Shown here in pieces: positions 11,905 to 24,379 of a stretch of 64,000 nucleotides of DNA. Under the pieces are notes generated by a model. That model was given only the letters and a program-made list of their open reading frames with translations, did not search any database and was not told where the DNA came from. Numbering within the stretch: the stretch's first letter is position 1; the number at the start of each line of letters is the position of its first letter. Position numbers and translations under genes: made by a program. Source of the stretch: Campanula takesimana (lineage: Eukaryota; Streptophyta; Magnoliopsida; Asterales; Campanulaceae); the NCBI GenBank assembly GCA_026119855.1, contig JAOWBW010000131.1, forward strand, positions 1,054,001 through 1,118,000, read 5' to 3'.

Positions 11905-11912
11905 GTGGGTAT

Positions 11913-12472
11913 ACATATCTATTGACTCCTCATCCGGAGACTAGTTATTAGATTGACTCCCAATTGGAGACTACTCAGTGTCTCCTCAATTTTTAGGCTT
12001 TTTCTTATTTGTCTTTCAAATTTAGGTACTCCCTCCATCTTCTTTGATCTATAAAATTATCATTTTAGTTATTTTATTTTAACTTACAAAGTTTTAAAAT
12101 AGATTTTTTTTTTTTTTTAAATAATGAGATCTACTTATCATACTCATAATAACCACTCATTTACAATTTCCTATCCCACTTTCTCTCTTATCCAACCATT
12201 TCTGATATTTTCTCACTATCGTTTCTTTATTTACAACATAACAATAAAATGCACACTCTGTGCCATCAGTGGCGAACACAAAGTCATAAACGGGTGGAAG
12301 TGAACCTATATATTTAAATATTGGGAATTGTTTAATGGTTAAGATATTAAATATATGATCTCATAATTGTAAATTCGAGTCTTATACTATAAATATTATT
12401 TTTTACATAAAGCTTTATACTTTGTGCACTGGCTGCTTTATACTTTGTGCACTAGCTACTTGCAAACTACTA
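11913..12472. other. Intergenic DNA with a MITE left end and a tRNA-like scrap
   Basis: CTCCCTCC at about 12029 looks like the left end of a worn Stowaway with no matching right end. Near 12330-12385 GGTTAAGAT and AAATTCGAGTC are spaced like Pol III A and B boxes. No gene is seen. Confidence 0.5.
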
Positions 12473-12772
12473 CTCCCTCCGTCCCATTTGAAGTTTCACC
12501 TTTTACCTAAATGGATGTCCCGTTAAAAGCTTCATCATTTCCTAAAATGGTAAAAAATATAGGTCTCACTTGTCATACCCACTCACTTCTTCCTCTCACA
12601 TACTTAAATTATGGGCCCACTTGTTATACCCATTAACTTTCCCCTCTCACATATTTAAATTGTAGGCCCCACTTTTCATATCCACCAACTTTTTCCCTCT
12701 CACAACCTTTTTTACACTCATCACTTTTTTAAATATGTGTGTCATCACCAAAATGGTGAGGCTTCAAATGGG

Positions 12773-14016
12773 AAATTTTTTCTCAAATAATTCTTTTTTT
12801 ATAAGTATTTACCAAAATAACAACTTTGGCAAAGTATGTATCAGAATGACCAAGTTTGATGTAATTCGCCACTGGGAAAAGCGAATTAGGGTAATTCGCT
12901 TCTTGTAGTAGCGAATTAGGCTTTGACTTGATTAGGCCCATTTTCCAGTACATACTCAATTAACTCTAATCTAATTCACTTCTTGTAATAGCGAATTACC
13001 TAATTCGCTTCTTGTAGTAGCGAATTGTGATCCGTTTGTTTGAGTTTTGTCGGTGAAATATTTTTTTGACTTTTCGATTGACTTTTTTGTTGTTATCGTT
13101 AATTTAAGATTTTGTGTTTCATTTTGGTGGCAACAACTTGACTGATGATATATGCCCTTGTGAATGGGTTCCGGTTGGTTAATTTGTGTGAATTACTTAC
13201 AAACTCAAAATGATCAACAACCAATTCAATTCAACAAAGACCATTTACCAACAGAAGAAGATCATGCCTCTTCTAAATACTTTTTCCTAAGTGTGAAGAT
13301 CATTTTGGGACGTAGAGAGTATGTAAAATACTACTCCCTCTGTCCCGAAATGATCTTCTGACTTGCCAAGTTTCATTGTCCCAAAAAGTTCATGCCGTTT
13401 CTACAATTTGGGCTTAAATGTATGTAAACACAACATGTCTAGTGAAGAAAGTCTTCACATCCTTAAAATGTTTGAATAGTCAAAGGCGAAGATCATTTTG
13501 GGACGGAGGGAGTATTTCAAACTAAATGCAAATAGAAAGAGGAAAAATTACAGTCTAACTCAATTTCTCTGTCACTACGAACTCCATTAAACCTTACATT
13601 TCAACAATTAACCAACCGGAACCCATTCACAAGGGCATATATCATCAGTCAATTTGTTGCCACCAAAATGAAACACAAACTCTAAAATTAACGATAACAA
13701 CAAAAAGTCAATCGAAAAGGCAAAAAATATTTCACCGACGAAACTCAAACAAACGGATCACAATTCGCCACTACAAGAAGCGAATTAGGTAATTCGCTAT
13801 TACAAGAAGCGAATTAGATTAGGGTTAATTGAGTATGTACTGAAAAATGGGCCTAATCAAGTCAAAGCCTAATTCGCTACTACAAGAAGCGAATTACCCT
13901 AATTCGCTTTTCCCAGTGGTGAATTACATCTAACTTGGTCATTCTGGTACATACTTTGCCAAAGTTGTTATTTTGATAACTACTTATAAAAAAAAGAATT
14001 ATTTGTGAAAAAATTC
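12773..14016. mobile_element. MULE-like foldback element with ~410-bp inverted arms
   Basis: Left arm 12773-13183 and right arm 13608-14016 are near-perfect reverse complements, with ends AAATTTTTTCTCAAATAATTC and GAATTTTTTCACAAATAATTC. A perfect 9-bp duplication TCAAATGGG flanks it (12764-12772 and 14017-14025), the Mutator signature. Within each arm several TAATTCGCT...AGCGAATTA pairs form small hairpins inside the large one. The ~424-bp loop carries another MITE and no transposase. Confidence 0.88.
13334..13512. mobile_element. Small MITE in the foldback loop
   Basis: CTCCCTCTGTCCCGAAATGATCTTC at the left pairs with GAAGATCATTTTGGGACGGAGGGAG at the right; TA flanks both. It resembles the MITE at 37590-37836 and postdates the foldback. 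Confidence 0.8.
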
Positions 14017-14433
14017 TCAAATGGGACGGAGGGAGTATTTCGGATCTGCCATTAGTTGCTCTGTGTAAATAGCAATCATTTCAAAATAAGGAGAGCTTAT
14101 CCAAAATGAAATATCTAGTAGGAGAATAAAATAAAATACCAAGAATACCCACAACCATCCTTTTTTTTTTTTTTTTTTTTTTCTAATTTGAAACCAACTT
14201 AGGGTAAATAATTGTACGATCTCGTTTCACCATATAAAATTGAAGTCGCACCTGATATAGAGACAAACTTGTAAGCACCATATCAGCCATTGTTCTGCTA
14301 CCTCATTTGTCCTATATGGTACGGAGGTCACAAGTCCACTGCAATACAAACATTTTATGATCCTAAATGACACTCTCTGTACATTACATATTTTATTTTA
14401 TTTTTGATTTAGTACTACTAACCAAATAAATTT

Positions 14434-14540
14434 AGATCAAAGCGGGTATTCGGTAATATTTTTTTTTTTTTTTTATGTAAAGGCAACAAGTTTGAATTAT
14501 GTTAGAAGATTTGTGTCAGGGTAATGCTAAGAGCCTAAGA
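14434..14540 (+). repeat. Decayed tRNA-like repeat, interrupted by hAT insertions
   Basis: A-box-like TTAGATCAAAGCGGGTA and B-box-like AAGTTTGAATTATG parallel the copy at 8940. The following GGTAATGCTAAGAGCCTAAGA continues, after the hAT stack, at 17104. The region 14036-14433 before it is AT-rich and shows no gene. Confidence 0.45.
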
Positions 14541-14920
14541 CAGGGGCGGACCTTCAGTATAGGGCGCAAGTGCACCTGCTCAACTTTCATTTTTAAGAAG
14601 AAAAAAAAAACATATTTAGGATATATAATAAAAGTGCACCTAGCGAGCAAAATTTTTTGTAGCTCAGGTGGTTGAAAGGCATATTTAGGTAGTGGGTTCA
14701 AACCCCCCCCCCCCCCCCACACTATCTTTTCTTCTCTTCTATTTTAAATGGTTTTTTCCTACTCAGTCTAACAAAAGTTAAAACATAAGGTTATAGACAA
14801 AATTCTTATCTTTTGATTTCTCTTTCTTTTTCTATTTATAATCTTTAATCGTTAAGAAATAAATTTAAAAATTTAGTGTAATTGTGCACCCGGTGAGTGA
14901 AAGTTCTAGGTCCTCCACTG
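14541..14920. mobile_element. hAT MITE with 8-bp target duplication
   Basis: Ends CAGGGGCGGACCT and AGGTCCTCCACTG are inverted repeats, flanked by perfect GCCTAAGA (14533-14540 and 14921-14928). Inside, TAGCTCAGGTGGTTG and GGGTTCAAACC resemble Pol III boxes and are followed by a C-tract (about 14706-14719). Confidence 0.88.
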
Positions 14921-14929
14921 GCCTAAGAC

Positions 14930-17103
14930 CAGTGGCGAAGCCAGGATTTTTCGAAAAGTGGGTCAAGTTTGCTTGGGGAAAAGTTGTAACACCCCGAATT
15001 TTCTTACTGTATCTGAGCATTTAATGGCATTAAATAACAATAATTAATACCTCAAATTAGGGTTCACAACTAACCCGTTATTACATCATCAATTCAAAAT
15101 AAATGCGGAAGCGTAACTTAAAACTTGTTTTGGCAGGTAAACCACCCTAGCCATCAATGTATCTTTAACTTACACCAATAAATAAATGTTCTTAAAATAA
15201 CTAAATAAGAATTTTCAATCTGCCGTTCTTCCTACGGCTGCCCTCCTTTTCTTCCCCTTCTACTTAAATCCTTTGAAACAAAAATTTATAGAGAAGGGAT
15301 GAGCGAACGAATGCTCAGTAAGTTCATACGTGGCCTCTCCGGTTACTAAGGAGAGACGACCAGAACGAATACCATGAATAACTTTTACAAAGATAAGTTC
15401 CGTTACTTTTTGATTCAAGACTGCAGAACAATACAGTCGTATTACTTTTTAAGATTTTACTTTCAAAGGATTATGGCACTACAATCCAAAAGGGATTCAT
15501 TCAAGTTCCGTCAATTCCGGGGTAACGTACATTATAACCTCAATGCAAAAGGTACAATTTGTACACCTAGCTTTTCCAAGCCAATAGTGTGGGTCGTAAC
15601 ATATATGGTATCCACACATATATGCTCGGGGTCTAGAATCATCCTTGTAATCAGACAATTCCTGAGAGAAGGCATGTGATCACTCATGCAATCCCTAGTT
15701 TAAGGACGAGTCTTTTCTAACTGGACTGTCCGTCAATGTCTTTTCTAACTGGACATTGGCCACTCTAACCAGTAAGTGGTTAACTTACAAGTTAAAATGA
15801 GTACATACCAAGGTACAAGTATGTGATAACAAGTTTCAAACTTCGTTACTTAGTAGATCAATGGGGACATCACTAAGTACGGATTCTTTCAAAAGAACAT
15901 TCAATAACGCGGAGTTTATTCAAATACTATCATGCCATACTGATAGCTAACTTATAGAAAGAATATAGAATTCCAACAAACAGGAGTTCAAATACTGTAA
16001 GGAACGTAATCCCTTACCTTAAGGGTGCTTATAGTATACTCCCGAAAGCATACGAGCACATCTTAATTTCCTCCGCCAAAAACTTATAACTGCCCAAAGT
16101 ATAATAACAAGAATGATTAACTTAAGATCATGGAATTGAAATACTTAATTTCATGCAGTAAATCCTCTCGAAATTCTTGGATCCTAACATACTGATGAAG
16201 CTGACTAACAATATATATACTCTTGAACTGTTAGTACAATTATTACCCCAAATAAAAATCTAATCTTCTTGTATGACAATAAATACAAATGTCCTATAAA
16301 TAAAGTGCACTAATTAAAACTTAAGCACCACAATTCTCTACTGTCTACCACACTAACACACGCACACACATACAAGCCACAAACTCACATAGCACCATTT
16401 TGTTTATTTTTCCTTTACCCTTTCTCCTTCTCTCTTGCAATCATCTAACACTAAAAAATTATGTATCACATGCATGTACTCATACTAATATTCATCTCTA
16501 ATTGACCAAGATTACAACAATAAAAGAAATCATACCTTAACTGCTCGGCCGTCACTATCATTCACTCCCGCGCCTTCCGAAGCTTCTAATCCTCGAACTG
16601 CTGAATAATCCCTACTCTTCTGGGGTTAAGTCACTATTTATACTCCATATACTTAGTATTTTACTATTTACCTGGATAATAGATCTAGCCTAATAAGTCT
16701 CGTAATTCAAATGGGCCAAAATAAAACATATAATAATTAGTTGCCCAACTTAAATCAAAGCCCAAATATTTCACTAAAATAAAATATTAAATACTATTAT
16801 TTATTCTAATAACACTAATTACTAACTAATATCACCATCTTAAAAGTTAACTAATGTCCAAAATGAAATTAAGTTTTAGGGCTATTACAAAAGTATTATG
16901 TCGAGGTTTACAAATTTAGTATACAAGGGGGTCGAATAGTGCAATTTGTTCCTCAAATTTAAGGGGGTCAAAATGAATAAATTCATCATTTTTTTTTTGT
17001 AGTAAGTGTTATTTTTAAAAATTTTGAAGGTACTAAAATTGACACATTTTAAAATTCAAGGGGGTCGAATGACCCCCTTCCCTTTGCCCTAGCCGTGCCA
17101 CTG
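14930..17103. mobile_element. Second hAT element, inserted in the target repeat of the first
   Basis: It starts CAGTGGCGAAGCCAGG and ends CCCTAGCCGTGCCACTG. Flanks are CCTAAGAC and GCTAAGAC (7 of 8 match), overlapping the target repeat of the hAT element at 14541. Without the solo LTR inside it is only about 260 bp, so it is a MITE. Confidence 0.82.
14985..16889 (-). mobile_element. Solo LTR nested in hAT
   Basis: The LTR runs TGTAACACCCCG to GGGCTATTACA with perfect duplication AAAGT (14980-14984 and 16890-16894). CTCAGTAAGTT near 15315 is the antisense of the ACTTACTGAG landmark of the plus-strand LTRs, which gives a minus orientation. The ORF at 15374-15679 inside it is not conserved with any family I know and is unlikely to be a gene. 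Confidence 0.85.
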
Positions 17104-17293
17104 GCTAAGACTACTAAAGAAGTTCACAAAATGATACATACAAAATGAGGTGGTGATATTTTATTTGTTGCATCAAGTGTGAACCCACCACACTCTAATA
17201 AAAACTCCAACACAATTATGACACTTCATTTTGTAGTCATATTTGTGTTAGCCTAATTATAGCCTCAATTGTAATCTTTATGACATTATGAAT
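17104..17293 (+). repeat. Dispersed repeat, partner of 46098-46275
   Basis: ACAAAATGAGGTGGTGATATT and CACACTCTAAT, with the surrounding ~170 bp, match the copy at 46098-46275 in order and orientation. It continues the broken repeat left of the hAT stack at 14520-14540. Confidence 0.6.
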
Positions 17294-17339
17294 TAATATA
17301 AAAAATCTAATTGACTCACCCCTTCCTTTATTTTATTTT

Positions 17340-18049
17340 CCTTAGCTCGTAAGGACGTAGCAGGTCCGTCACAGACAGGCCGGTGAGCTGAGCTCGTTGG
17401 GAGAACGTGGGCAAACTTTTGGGTAGTCTTCTTTTCTATGTTTTGTACAGTGAGAATGTTTTGTAGAGTTACATAAACTCTATTTCGCTTGCTCTACTAT
17501 TGTATACTCCCTCCGACCCACCACAAGTGAGACTAGAAGTCAATTAGTGGTCAACTTGATTAAACTTTAACTGATAATTTAAATAAAAATAATTGTCCTG
17601 ATTAAAATTTTAAAAATTGATATTGAAAGTATTATAAATGGTGATACAATAATAATTGTTAAATTTTCATTAAAATTATTACATTATATTTAAATTATTA
17701 GTCAAAGTTTAATTAAGTTGACCACTAGTTGACTTCTAGTCTCACTTGTGGTGGGACGGAGGGAGTATATGTTTTGGCTGCCGCAGTTGTTACCGTAGTA
17801 CTTCGATATGGTTGTAGTGGAATTGTGGTCTCTATGCTATTGTATATACAGATTGTGTAGGGAAGTGAGTTTGTTTCTCCGGTTAGTTCCCGAGTGTGAT
17901 AGCTGTCTATGGCTCCTATTGTTGTTGAGCCTTGTTGTTAGTTGTGGTTTAAACGAGGTTGAGATTTTGTGTTTAATGCAGTTGTGATACATTTATACAG
18001 CGCTCATGCACCAACTGGAGTTTTGGGAAGGAGAGGTTGGGGTGTGACA
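17340..18049 (+). repeat. 3' end of a Gypsy LTR, broken by a Stowaway
   Basis: The segment ends GGGGTGTGACA, like the LTR ending at 24379 (GGGGCGTGACA), and shares its general layout. A Stowaway at 17507-17765 interrupts it. The left part of the LTR is missing. Confidence 0.6.
17507..17765. mobile_element. Stowaway MITE, long perfect ends
   Basis: CTCCCTCCGACCCACCACAAG pairs with CTTGTGGTGGGACGGAGGGAG, and pairing continues inward through AGTGAGACTAGAAGTCAA. TA target sites flank both ends. Confidence 0.92.
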
Positions 18050-18060
18050 AAGTGTTTTTC

Positions 18061-18500
18061 AAAAGATTTAGTACCACTATATTTATAGGGGCGAATTGCA
18101 TTTTGGGCCTCAAAGTTTAGGGGGTATTCCCAAGTTAGACCCCATTCAATCACTATTTACATTTTAGGACCCAAAATTGTCATTTTGTTAGCATGTTAGG
18201 TCTTTTAACCAGTTTTGTTAGAAAAATTCATTAAATGATGTCGTCTGAGTCATATGTCACTTAACGGAGGATGAGATTTTGTGTTTAAAAGATTTAGTAC
18301 CACTATATTTATATGGGCGAATTGCATTTTGGGCCTCAAAGTTTAGGGGGTATTCCAAAGTCAGACCCCATTCAATCACTATTTACATTTTAGGACCCAA
18401 AGTTGTCATTCTGTTAGCATTTTAGATCTTTTAACCAGTTTTGTTAGAAAAATTCATTAAATGATGTCGTCTGAGTCATATGTCACTTAACGGAGGCTGG
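18061..18500 (+). repeat. Tandem duplication of the left foldback arm
   Basis: Two ~225-bp copies start at 18061 and 18286 with the same AAAAGATTTAGTACCACTAT. They are joined by TGAGATTTTGTGTTTA, which also occurs just upstream near 17955. The right arm has only one copy. Confidence 0.85.
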
Positions 18501-18681
18501 TTTTGAACAATAATTCATTCATTGTTAAATTAAAGCAAATTGAATGAAAATGAAATGTCAAACTGGAAAATTTTCCATTTAAGGGCGTTGAATGAAAACT
18601 TCTAAAGTAATAAGATAGAAATTAAAATTTATTTAAAAATATTAAATTATCAATAAATAATTATAAAATTCATATTAAAAA

Positions 18682-21600
18682 TGTAACGACTGTAACGACC
18701 CCAAAACCCGTCCCTATTTATTTTATATTTTTGGAAATTTTAATTTGAACTTATGTGCGCATTTTATGTGTTAGAAAATATTTTTATGACTTGCATATAT
18801 TATTTGAGTATACGTGATAGTTAAAGTGTTAGTAGTAATTTTGTTAAAAAGAATAAATGAGTTAGTTGAAACTTTAGGGTTCAAAGTGTAACTTTAAAGT
18901 TTGGGGGTTTAGTTGTTAGAAATGAAAGTTGGAGGACTAAAGTGTACATTGGGTAAGATTTTTATAAAACCAAGTTTATCCCATTTCTCTCTCTGCGTAC
19001 TAAACACATACACACACACACACTAAATTCATTTCTCTGTGTTGCAAACGAAGAAGGAAAAAAAAAGGGTAAGTTCATTTCATTTTGATTTTATATCTTT
19101 TTAATTACTTATCCGTTTTAAAATCTAATTATATAAAAATGATCAGGGCGTTGAGTAGGTCATTTCTACCCGAACAAAACATATTTCTGCGATACTTTTT
19201 CCGAAAATAGGTAAGTTACTAATTCCCCTTAAATAGTAAAATAGTCATATATTTGCTATATGTGTGATATGTGGTGAAATTATTGTGAAAAGAATTTATT
19301 TGTGATACTTGTTTATTTGGGACAAAGGGAGTATAATTATACTGGGTAAGTGACTTGGTTTGTATGCAAGGATGTATATGGAGTATGTTTATATACTTGA
19401 TAATGTTAGTATAAGTGTTTGAAAGTATACTCCTACTCGTGGGACGGTAAAATATTAACTTGAGTTAAATGTTAAATAAGTATATTATAAAAATTATACT
19501 ATTATTCGTGGGACGGGGAAATGAATGAAAGTATCCTAAATGAGTATATTAGTATATTAGAAAAATTATACTTATACTTGTGAGACGGTGAAACGAAAGG
19601 AGTGCAATTTTGATACATTTGGAGGTTTGGGCGGTTGCACACTTTTTGTGGGAGATCGCACACTCTTTTTGGAGCAATTTGACCTTAATTGAGTGTTTTG
19701 GGCGGCCTCACACTATTTTTGGGCGATCGCACACTTTTCCCAGAAAATGGTTCAACCTTCCGGAGGCCATAACTTCTTCATACGGACTCCGATTTAGTCG
19801 TGTAAACTATCGTTTCGAAGCTCTTCTTGTGTACTACGTGATGAGGTGGTTTATTCAGTTGGGTTATAAATATTATATTACGGAAATCCAGTAGGTGTTT
19901 AATAACAAAAAGAGTATTAATGGTCTGTTGTTGTAGAGTTGGTCCTTTGTGATCGAGTTTGGAATAATGTAACCGTTTAGGTTAATTTTGAGTGTGGTAC
20001 ATCTTTATGATGCTTTCGTAGGATTTCTTACTTTGGAATCCCTTGTGTGAGAAATGGATTCGACATACTTGGTTGTTGAGGATCGTGTTCAAGTGTGTGC
20101 AAGATTGTTGTTTGACTTAATGTCATTAATAAAGGATTGTGTTGTGGCCTAATGTCAATGTTGTGAACTCTTTTATGAGTAACGTGGTTGCATCTTTTGA
20201 TGTGTTTGGCTTGGTTTCTTGTGTAGAATCATTGCCCCGGTTGTTGTTGTTTAGCAAGTATTTATTACTGTGTTCTTTGTTGAAAGTCCAGCTGGTTTTG
20301 TGTGTTATCGAGTGGAGGTGGAAACCATTATAGTGGCACACTAGCCAAGTTCACTATAAGGCTTTTCCACTGGTCCTATTTCCCAGGTTTGGGATGTTAT
20401 CGAGTGGAGGTGGAAGGCATTGTAGTGGCATCAGTTAAGTGCACTATAAGGATTTTCCACTGGACCTATTTCCTCAGTCCAGATTGGCCTTGGATGGGAT
20501 GAACTCGCTCCCTCGCGTGAGGATTTAGGGGTATGACTTTGTGTCATTTTCTCCCGCTATTGTTGTTGTTATGTTATATGGTTCCGGAACCTGTTTCAGC
20601 TATTGATGCTGCACGTTGTTACTTTGGCTCTGTTGGATATGGTTTGGTTTTCGGGATCCCGGCTTCAGCTATTTATGCTGCTCAGATGGTTTCAGACAGA
20701 TGGTCTTCTCAGATGGTTATTCAGATGGTTTTCTCAGATGGTTTTCTCTGATGATCATGTTATTTCGGTAAACCTTGGCTTGGTATCCTCGTAGGAGTGT
20801 TTACTCCTACACTATGTGTTGTATGATGAGTTGGTCGTTATTTCCAACCGGTATGGGACGGTTGGCGATAGGGAGCCTATCATATTATGTGCTATATGCT
20901 ATATGATCATTTGTGACATTGTTCCTTTATGTTTATCATATAAGCATGTAATGTAGTTGCATTTTAGTAACTTACTGAGATTTATTCTCACCCCTTATTT
21001 GTTTACTGTTTTAGATAAAGGCAAGTCCAGGGAATAGGACACTTGCACGGGAGGACGTCGTGGTGGTAAGAGTTTGGGATATGAGTTTTGTAAAGGCTAC
21101 ATTATATAATGTATAATCTTTTGGGGTAGAGCATCCGTGACTTCATCGTCTTGTAACACTTATATTTTGGATAATGTTGGTGTGAGTACATTTGTATAAA
21201 GGTTTGTAAGCCTTCGGGCTAAATAGTTTCGTTCATGAAAGTTTGCTTGAAAGTCAGTGGAAGTCTTTGAACTTCAAGTGTGTATTTGTTAAACTTTATG
21301 AAAGTATATTTCGAAAAATTTTCTAAAGGTGTTTTATAACGTCTTCCAATCGTGTCCCGAGCGTGGGGTCAAGTAGGACCACGGGTCTGGGGCGCGACAA
21401 CGACCCCAAACCCCGGCACTATTTTTAGTCATAAGTTGAGCACATGTGTGTGACGACCCATCCCAATTTCATATAGATTTTACACAGTATATTATTTTAT
21501 AATTTAATTTGTGTTAGTTTGATTATTTTAAAAGACTTATTTGATCTATTAAAATATTAAATAAAAGTATTTGGGTTGCAAAATGTTTAATTAGCATGGG

Positions 21601-24379
21601 TAGAAGTTGAAATAGTTAAGTTAATATTTATGAATAATGATAAGGGGGTTAGGTGTTAAAGTTGAAACCTTGGGGGTTTAAATGCAATTGATTAACTTGG
21701 AGAGACCTAAGTGTAACTTGTCAATTTTTAATCCCACTTTCTTATCCTCTCTCTCTCTGCAGACACACTCACAGACCAAACTTTCCCCAAATATCTCTCC
21801 CTCTTCGAATACTCTACTCCTGTTCTACGAGGAGTTCATCTACTCTTCTTTCAATTACTCCTTAAATATTTCTCTGTTTCAAGATCCGACTTCACCAAAA
21901 TGTTCGCAGCTCAACTAGTCAGCGGTAAAACGGACATAACTTTGTGTAAAAAATTCCGAATGATGATCCAAAAAGTGCGTTATGAACTAGACACTTAAGG
22001 CTTTCTATAGCTCCCTTGTTTGTATTATTTGGCTTAGTAAATAATTTCAGGTAAGCAGTCAAACCTAAATAAAATTTCAGCCAATCACAATAACTAAACA
22101 GTTTGACCGGGTTGACTAACTCATGGATTGTGGACCTCATTTTGTAATTTTGATTCTTTGACCTTGGCTAGTGGCTGGGAGTATTGCACTAAATATTAAT
22201 ACTATATAATAACACTTTCTTAATTCCTTGTGTAAAGGCTAAGAGAGTGACACGTTGCCATTAGTATAAAGCCTGAACCGACCTATACCTTTTATTTTAT
22301 TTTTCATTAAGCTTTCAAAATAAAAGGATAGTTATCCTACTTTATAAAACGAACAGTAACAAAAGCTTTGGAGAGAAGGAAAATACGAAAGGTTTTGTTA
22401 TTCAAGAAAAATTCGCCATAAAATCATTTCGCCGTAATTTGAACTATTCAACACCGCAAGATCGTTCAGCTTGGCTAGGTGATCAATACTGACCGAACAA
22501 AAATCATTTTAGGTGGTGTAATTTTCGTAAGTGGGTAAGTTACTACTCCCCTTTAAATTATAATATTGGTCATGCATATTATATGTGATATATTTATGAT
22601 AATTGTTGTTTTGTGGGAGGATTGGAGTTAATTGTATTTAAGCTATTTTGTGAGTATTCGGACTGTTGGAATCATTTTATGGGTTTAAATAAATAAGATA
22701 GGAAGTATTTGAGCTAATTACTATATTGGTTAACCTTGGGTGTTCTTATAATTAGAACCAGTTTTGTGGGTTATATACTTAAGGTTGGAAGTTGCAATAG
22801 TACTTTTGAGACGGTGAAACAGAAGGAGTATAAAAGAATCAGATTTTTGGCTGAAAAGTGTGTTGGGCGACCGCCCAAATAGGGCCGGCGACCGCACACT
22901 CTATCTGGAGGGTTTTAGAGCCTGGGTGAGCTGAGGTGAGCGACCGCACACTTTGGTGTGGGCGGCAGCACAGTTGACTGGAAAAGTTGAATTGTTCCAA
23001 TTGAATTGATTTAAGGTTCAGTCTTTGTCTAGGTTTTGAGTCTTATTCTAGGGTACTTAGATAGGCGTTGTGGAACACAAGGGTGTTAGGATTGGGTTCG
23101 GTTATAAACGGATACAAGGTGTAAAATGGTGGTTAAGTTACCCTACGGATTTGTGTAGCATCTTGATGGTGTATTTATTCGTATTCCCTACTTGGGAATC
23201 ATAAGCATAAAGAAATGATTGGGTTCATAGTTATCGTACTCTTTATGAGTAACTCGTGGTTATTATCTTTCTGATGTGTTTGGCATGATTCCCTACTTTG
23301 TAATCATAATGTGTTAAAGGTTCACTGTTGTTGGGCTCTTTATGAGCAACTCCTGTTTATCGTTGTTGGGTTCTTTATGAGTAGTTTATCATCTTTATGA
23401 TGTACTTGGTATGGTTCCCTATTTTGGAATCATATACTGATTGTGCTTTCGTTTAAAGTCCAGCTGGTCATAGATGGTTGAGTCAGGCAGTGGTAGGAGA
23501 TTATAATGGCACCCGAGTCAAGTTCATTATAATGTTCCCACTGGTACCTTTTCTTTTTCCCCAGTCCAGATTGACCTTGGATGGTATGAGCTAGCTCCCT
23601 TGTGTGAGCATTGGGTTATGACTTTGTGTCATATTCCCCCCGTTGTTACTTTGGTTCTTATGGTTATGATTTGGTTTTCGGAACCTCTACTTCAGCTCTT
23701 CGATGCTGCTCTTCGATGCGGCCCGGTTGATATGGTTCACATTGTTATATCTTTTTTGGGGAAACCTTGGCTCAGTATCCTTTGTAACGTGTTTATTTCA
23801 GTCTTGTTTGCTGCATGATGAGTTGGTCGTTATTTCCAACTGGTATGGGACGGTTGGCGATAGGGTTCCTTCTCATTTGTTGTTATATGCTCCAGTTATT
23901 CAGTTAATATATATGATAACATGCCATGTAGCTGCATTAGTAACTTACTGAGATTTATCTCACCACGTTCCTTTCAATGTTGTTTTCCTTAGTTTACAGG
24001 AAAGCTAAAGGTAATAAGTTGTGAGAGCAGATGTCATTGTGGGACTGTTCGGAGCAGGTTATACACTTTTGGGGTAGTTGCTCTATGGAGCCTTTGTGTT
24101 TGTGAAGTCATGGTTGTATAGTATGTAAGTATATACGGTGGTCATTTAGGTATATATATGATTAGTTTTTCTTGCTTCCGCACTTGTAAATAGTCTCCGA
24201 GTTATAATCTCGTTGAGGTATAGTCTTGATAGTTGAGGTGGTTTTGTCATCGACGTGTATATGGTATTATGTTGGGTTTATAGCAGAGTTCACGCGCCTG
24301 GTTTGGTATTTAGCATTTTAGAGATGTAAATTGTATTATTTTATTATTTATGGAATTATGAAATTTTCGGGGCGTGACA
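18682..24379 (+). mobile_element. Gypsy LTR insertion, chimeric, hosting a second LTR
   Basis: Outer ends are TGTAACGAC (18682) and GGGGCGTGACA (24379), with AAAAA on both sides (18677-18681 and 24380-24384). Collapsing the insert restores the foldback arm almost base for base. After the nested LTR (18691-21399) the outer LTR resumes CCCAAACCCCGGC, but at 21449 a second LTR start TGTGACGACCC appears. The unit 21449-24379 is therefore probably a related LTR fused to the first 60 bp of the outer one by recombination. ORFs inside (for example 21682-21918 and 23600-23951) are incidental. Confidence 0.7.
18691..21399 (+). mobile_element. Gypsy solo LTR nested within an LTR
   Basis: It runs from TGTAACGACCCCAAAACCC to GGTCTGGGGCGCGACA, 2709 bp, with perfect duplication ACGAC (18686-18690 and 21400-21404). 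Being exactly inside the start of another LTR of the same family, the insertion site is unambiguous. Its GC-rich near-palindromes are at about 19625-19740. Same family as 675-2807. Confidence 0.9.

Larger units (their letters stand above)
12473..14035. mobile_element. Stowaway-like MITE split by a MULE-like foldback
   Basis: The left end CTCCCTCCGTCCCATTTGAAG is at 12473 and the matching right end GGACGGAGGGAG finishes at 14035. Removing the foldback at 12773-14016 and one copy of its target duplication leaves a ~310-bp MITE whose inner ends GCTTCAAATGGGA pair with the left terminus. TA flanks the outside. Confidence 0.8.

Noticed and set aside
21682..23951. Several ORFs of 70-80 codons on both strands
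   Set aside because: They fall within LTR sequence whose relatives in this window do not conserve the frames.
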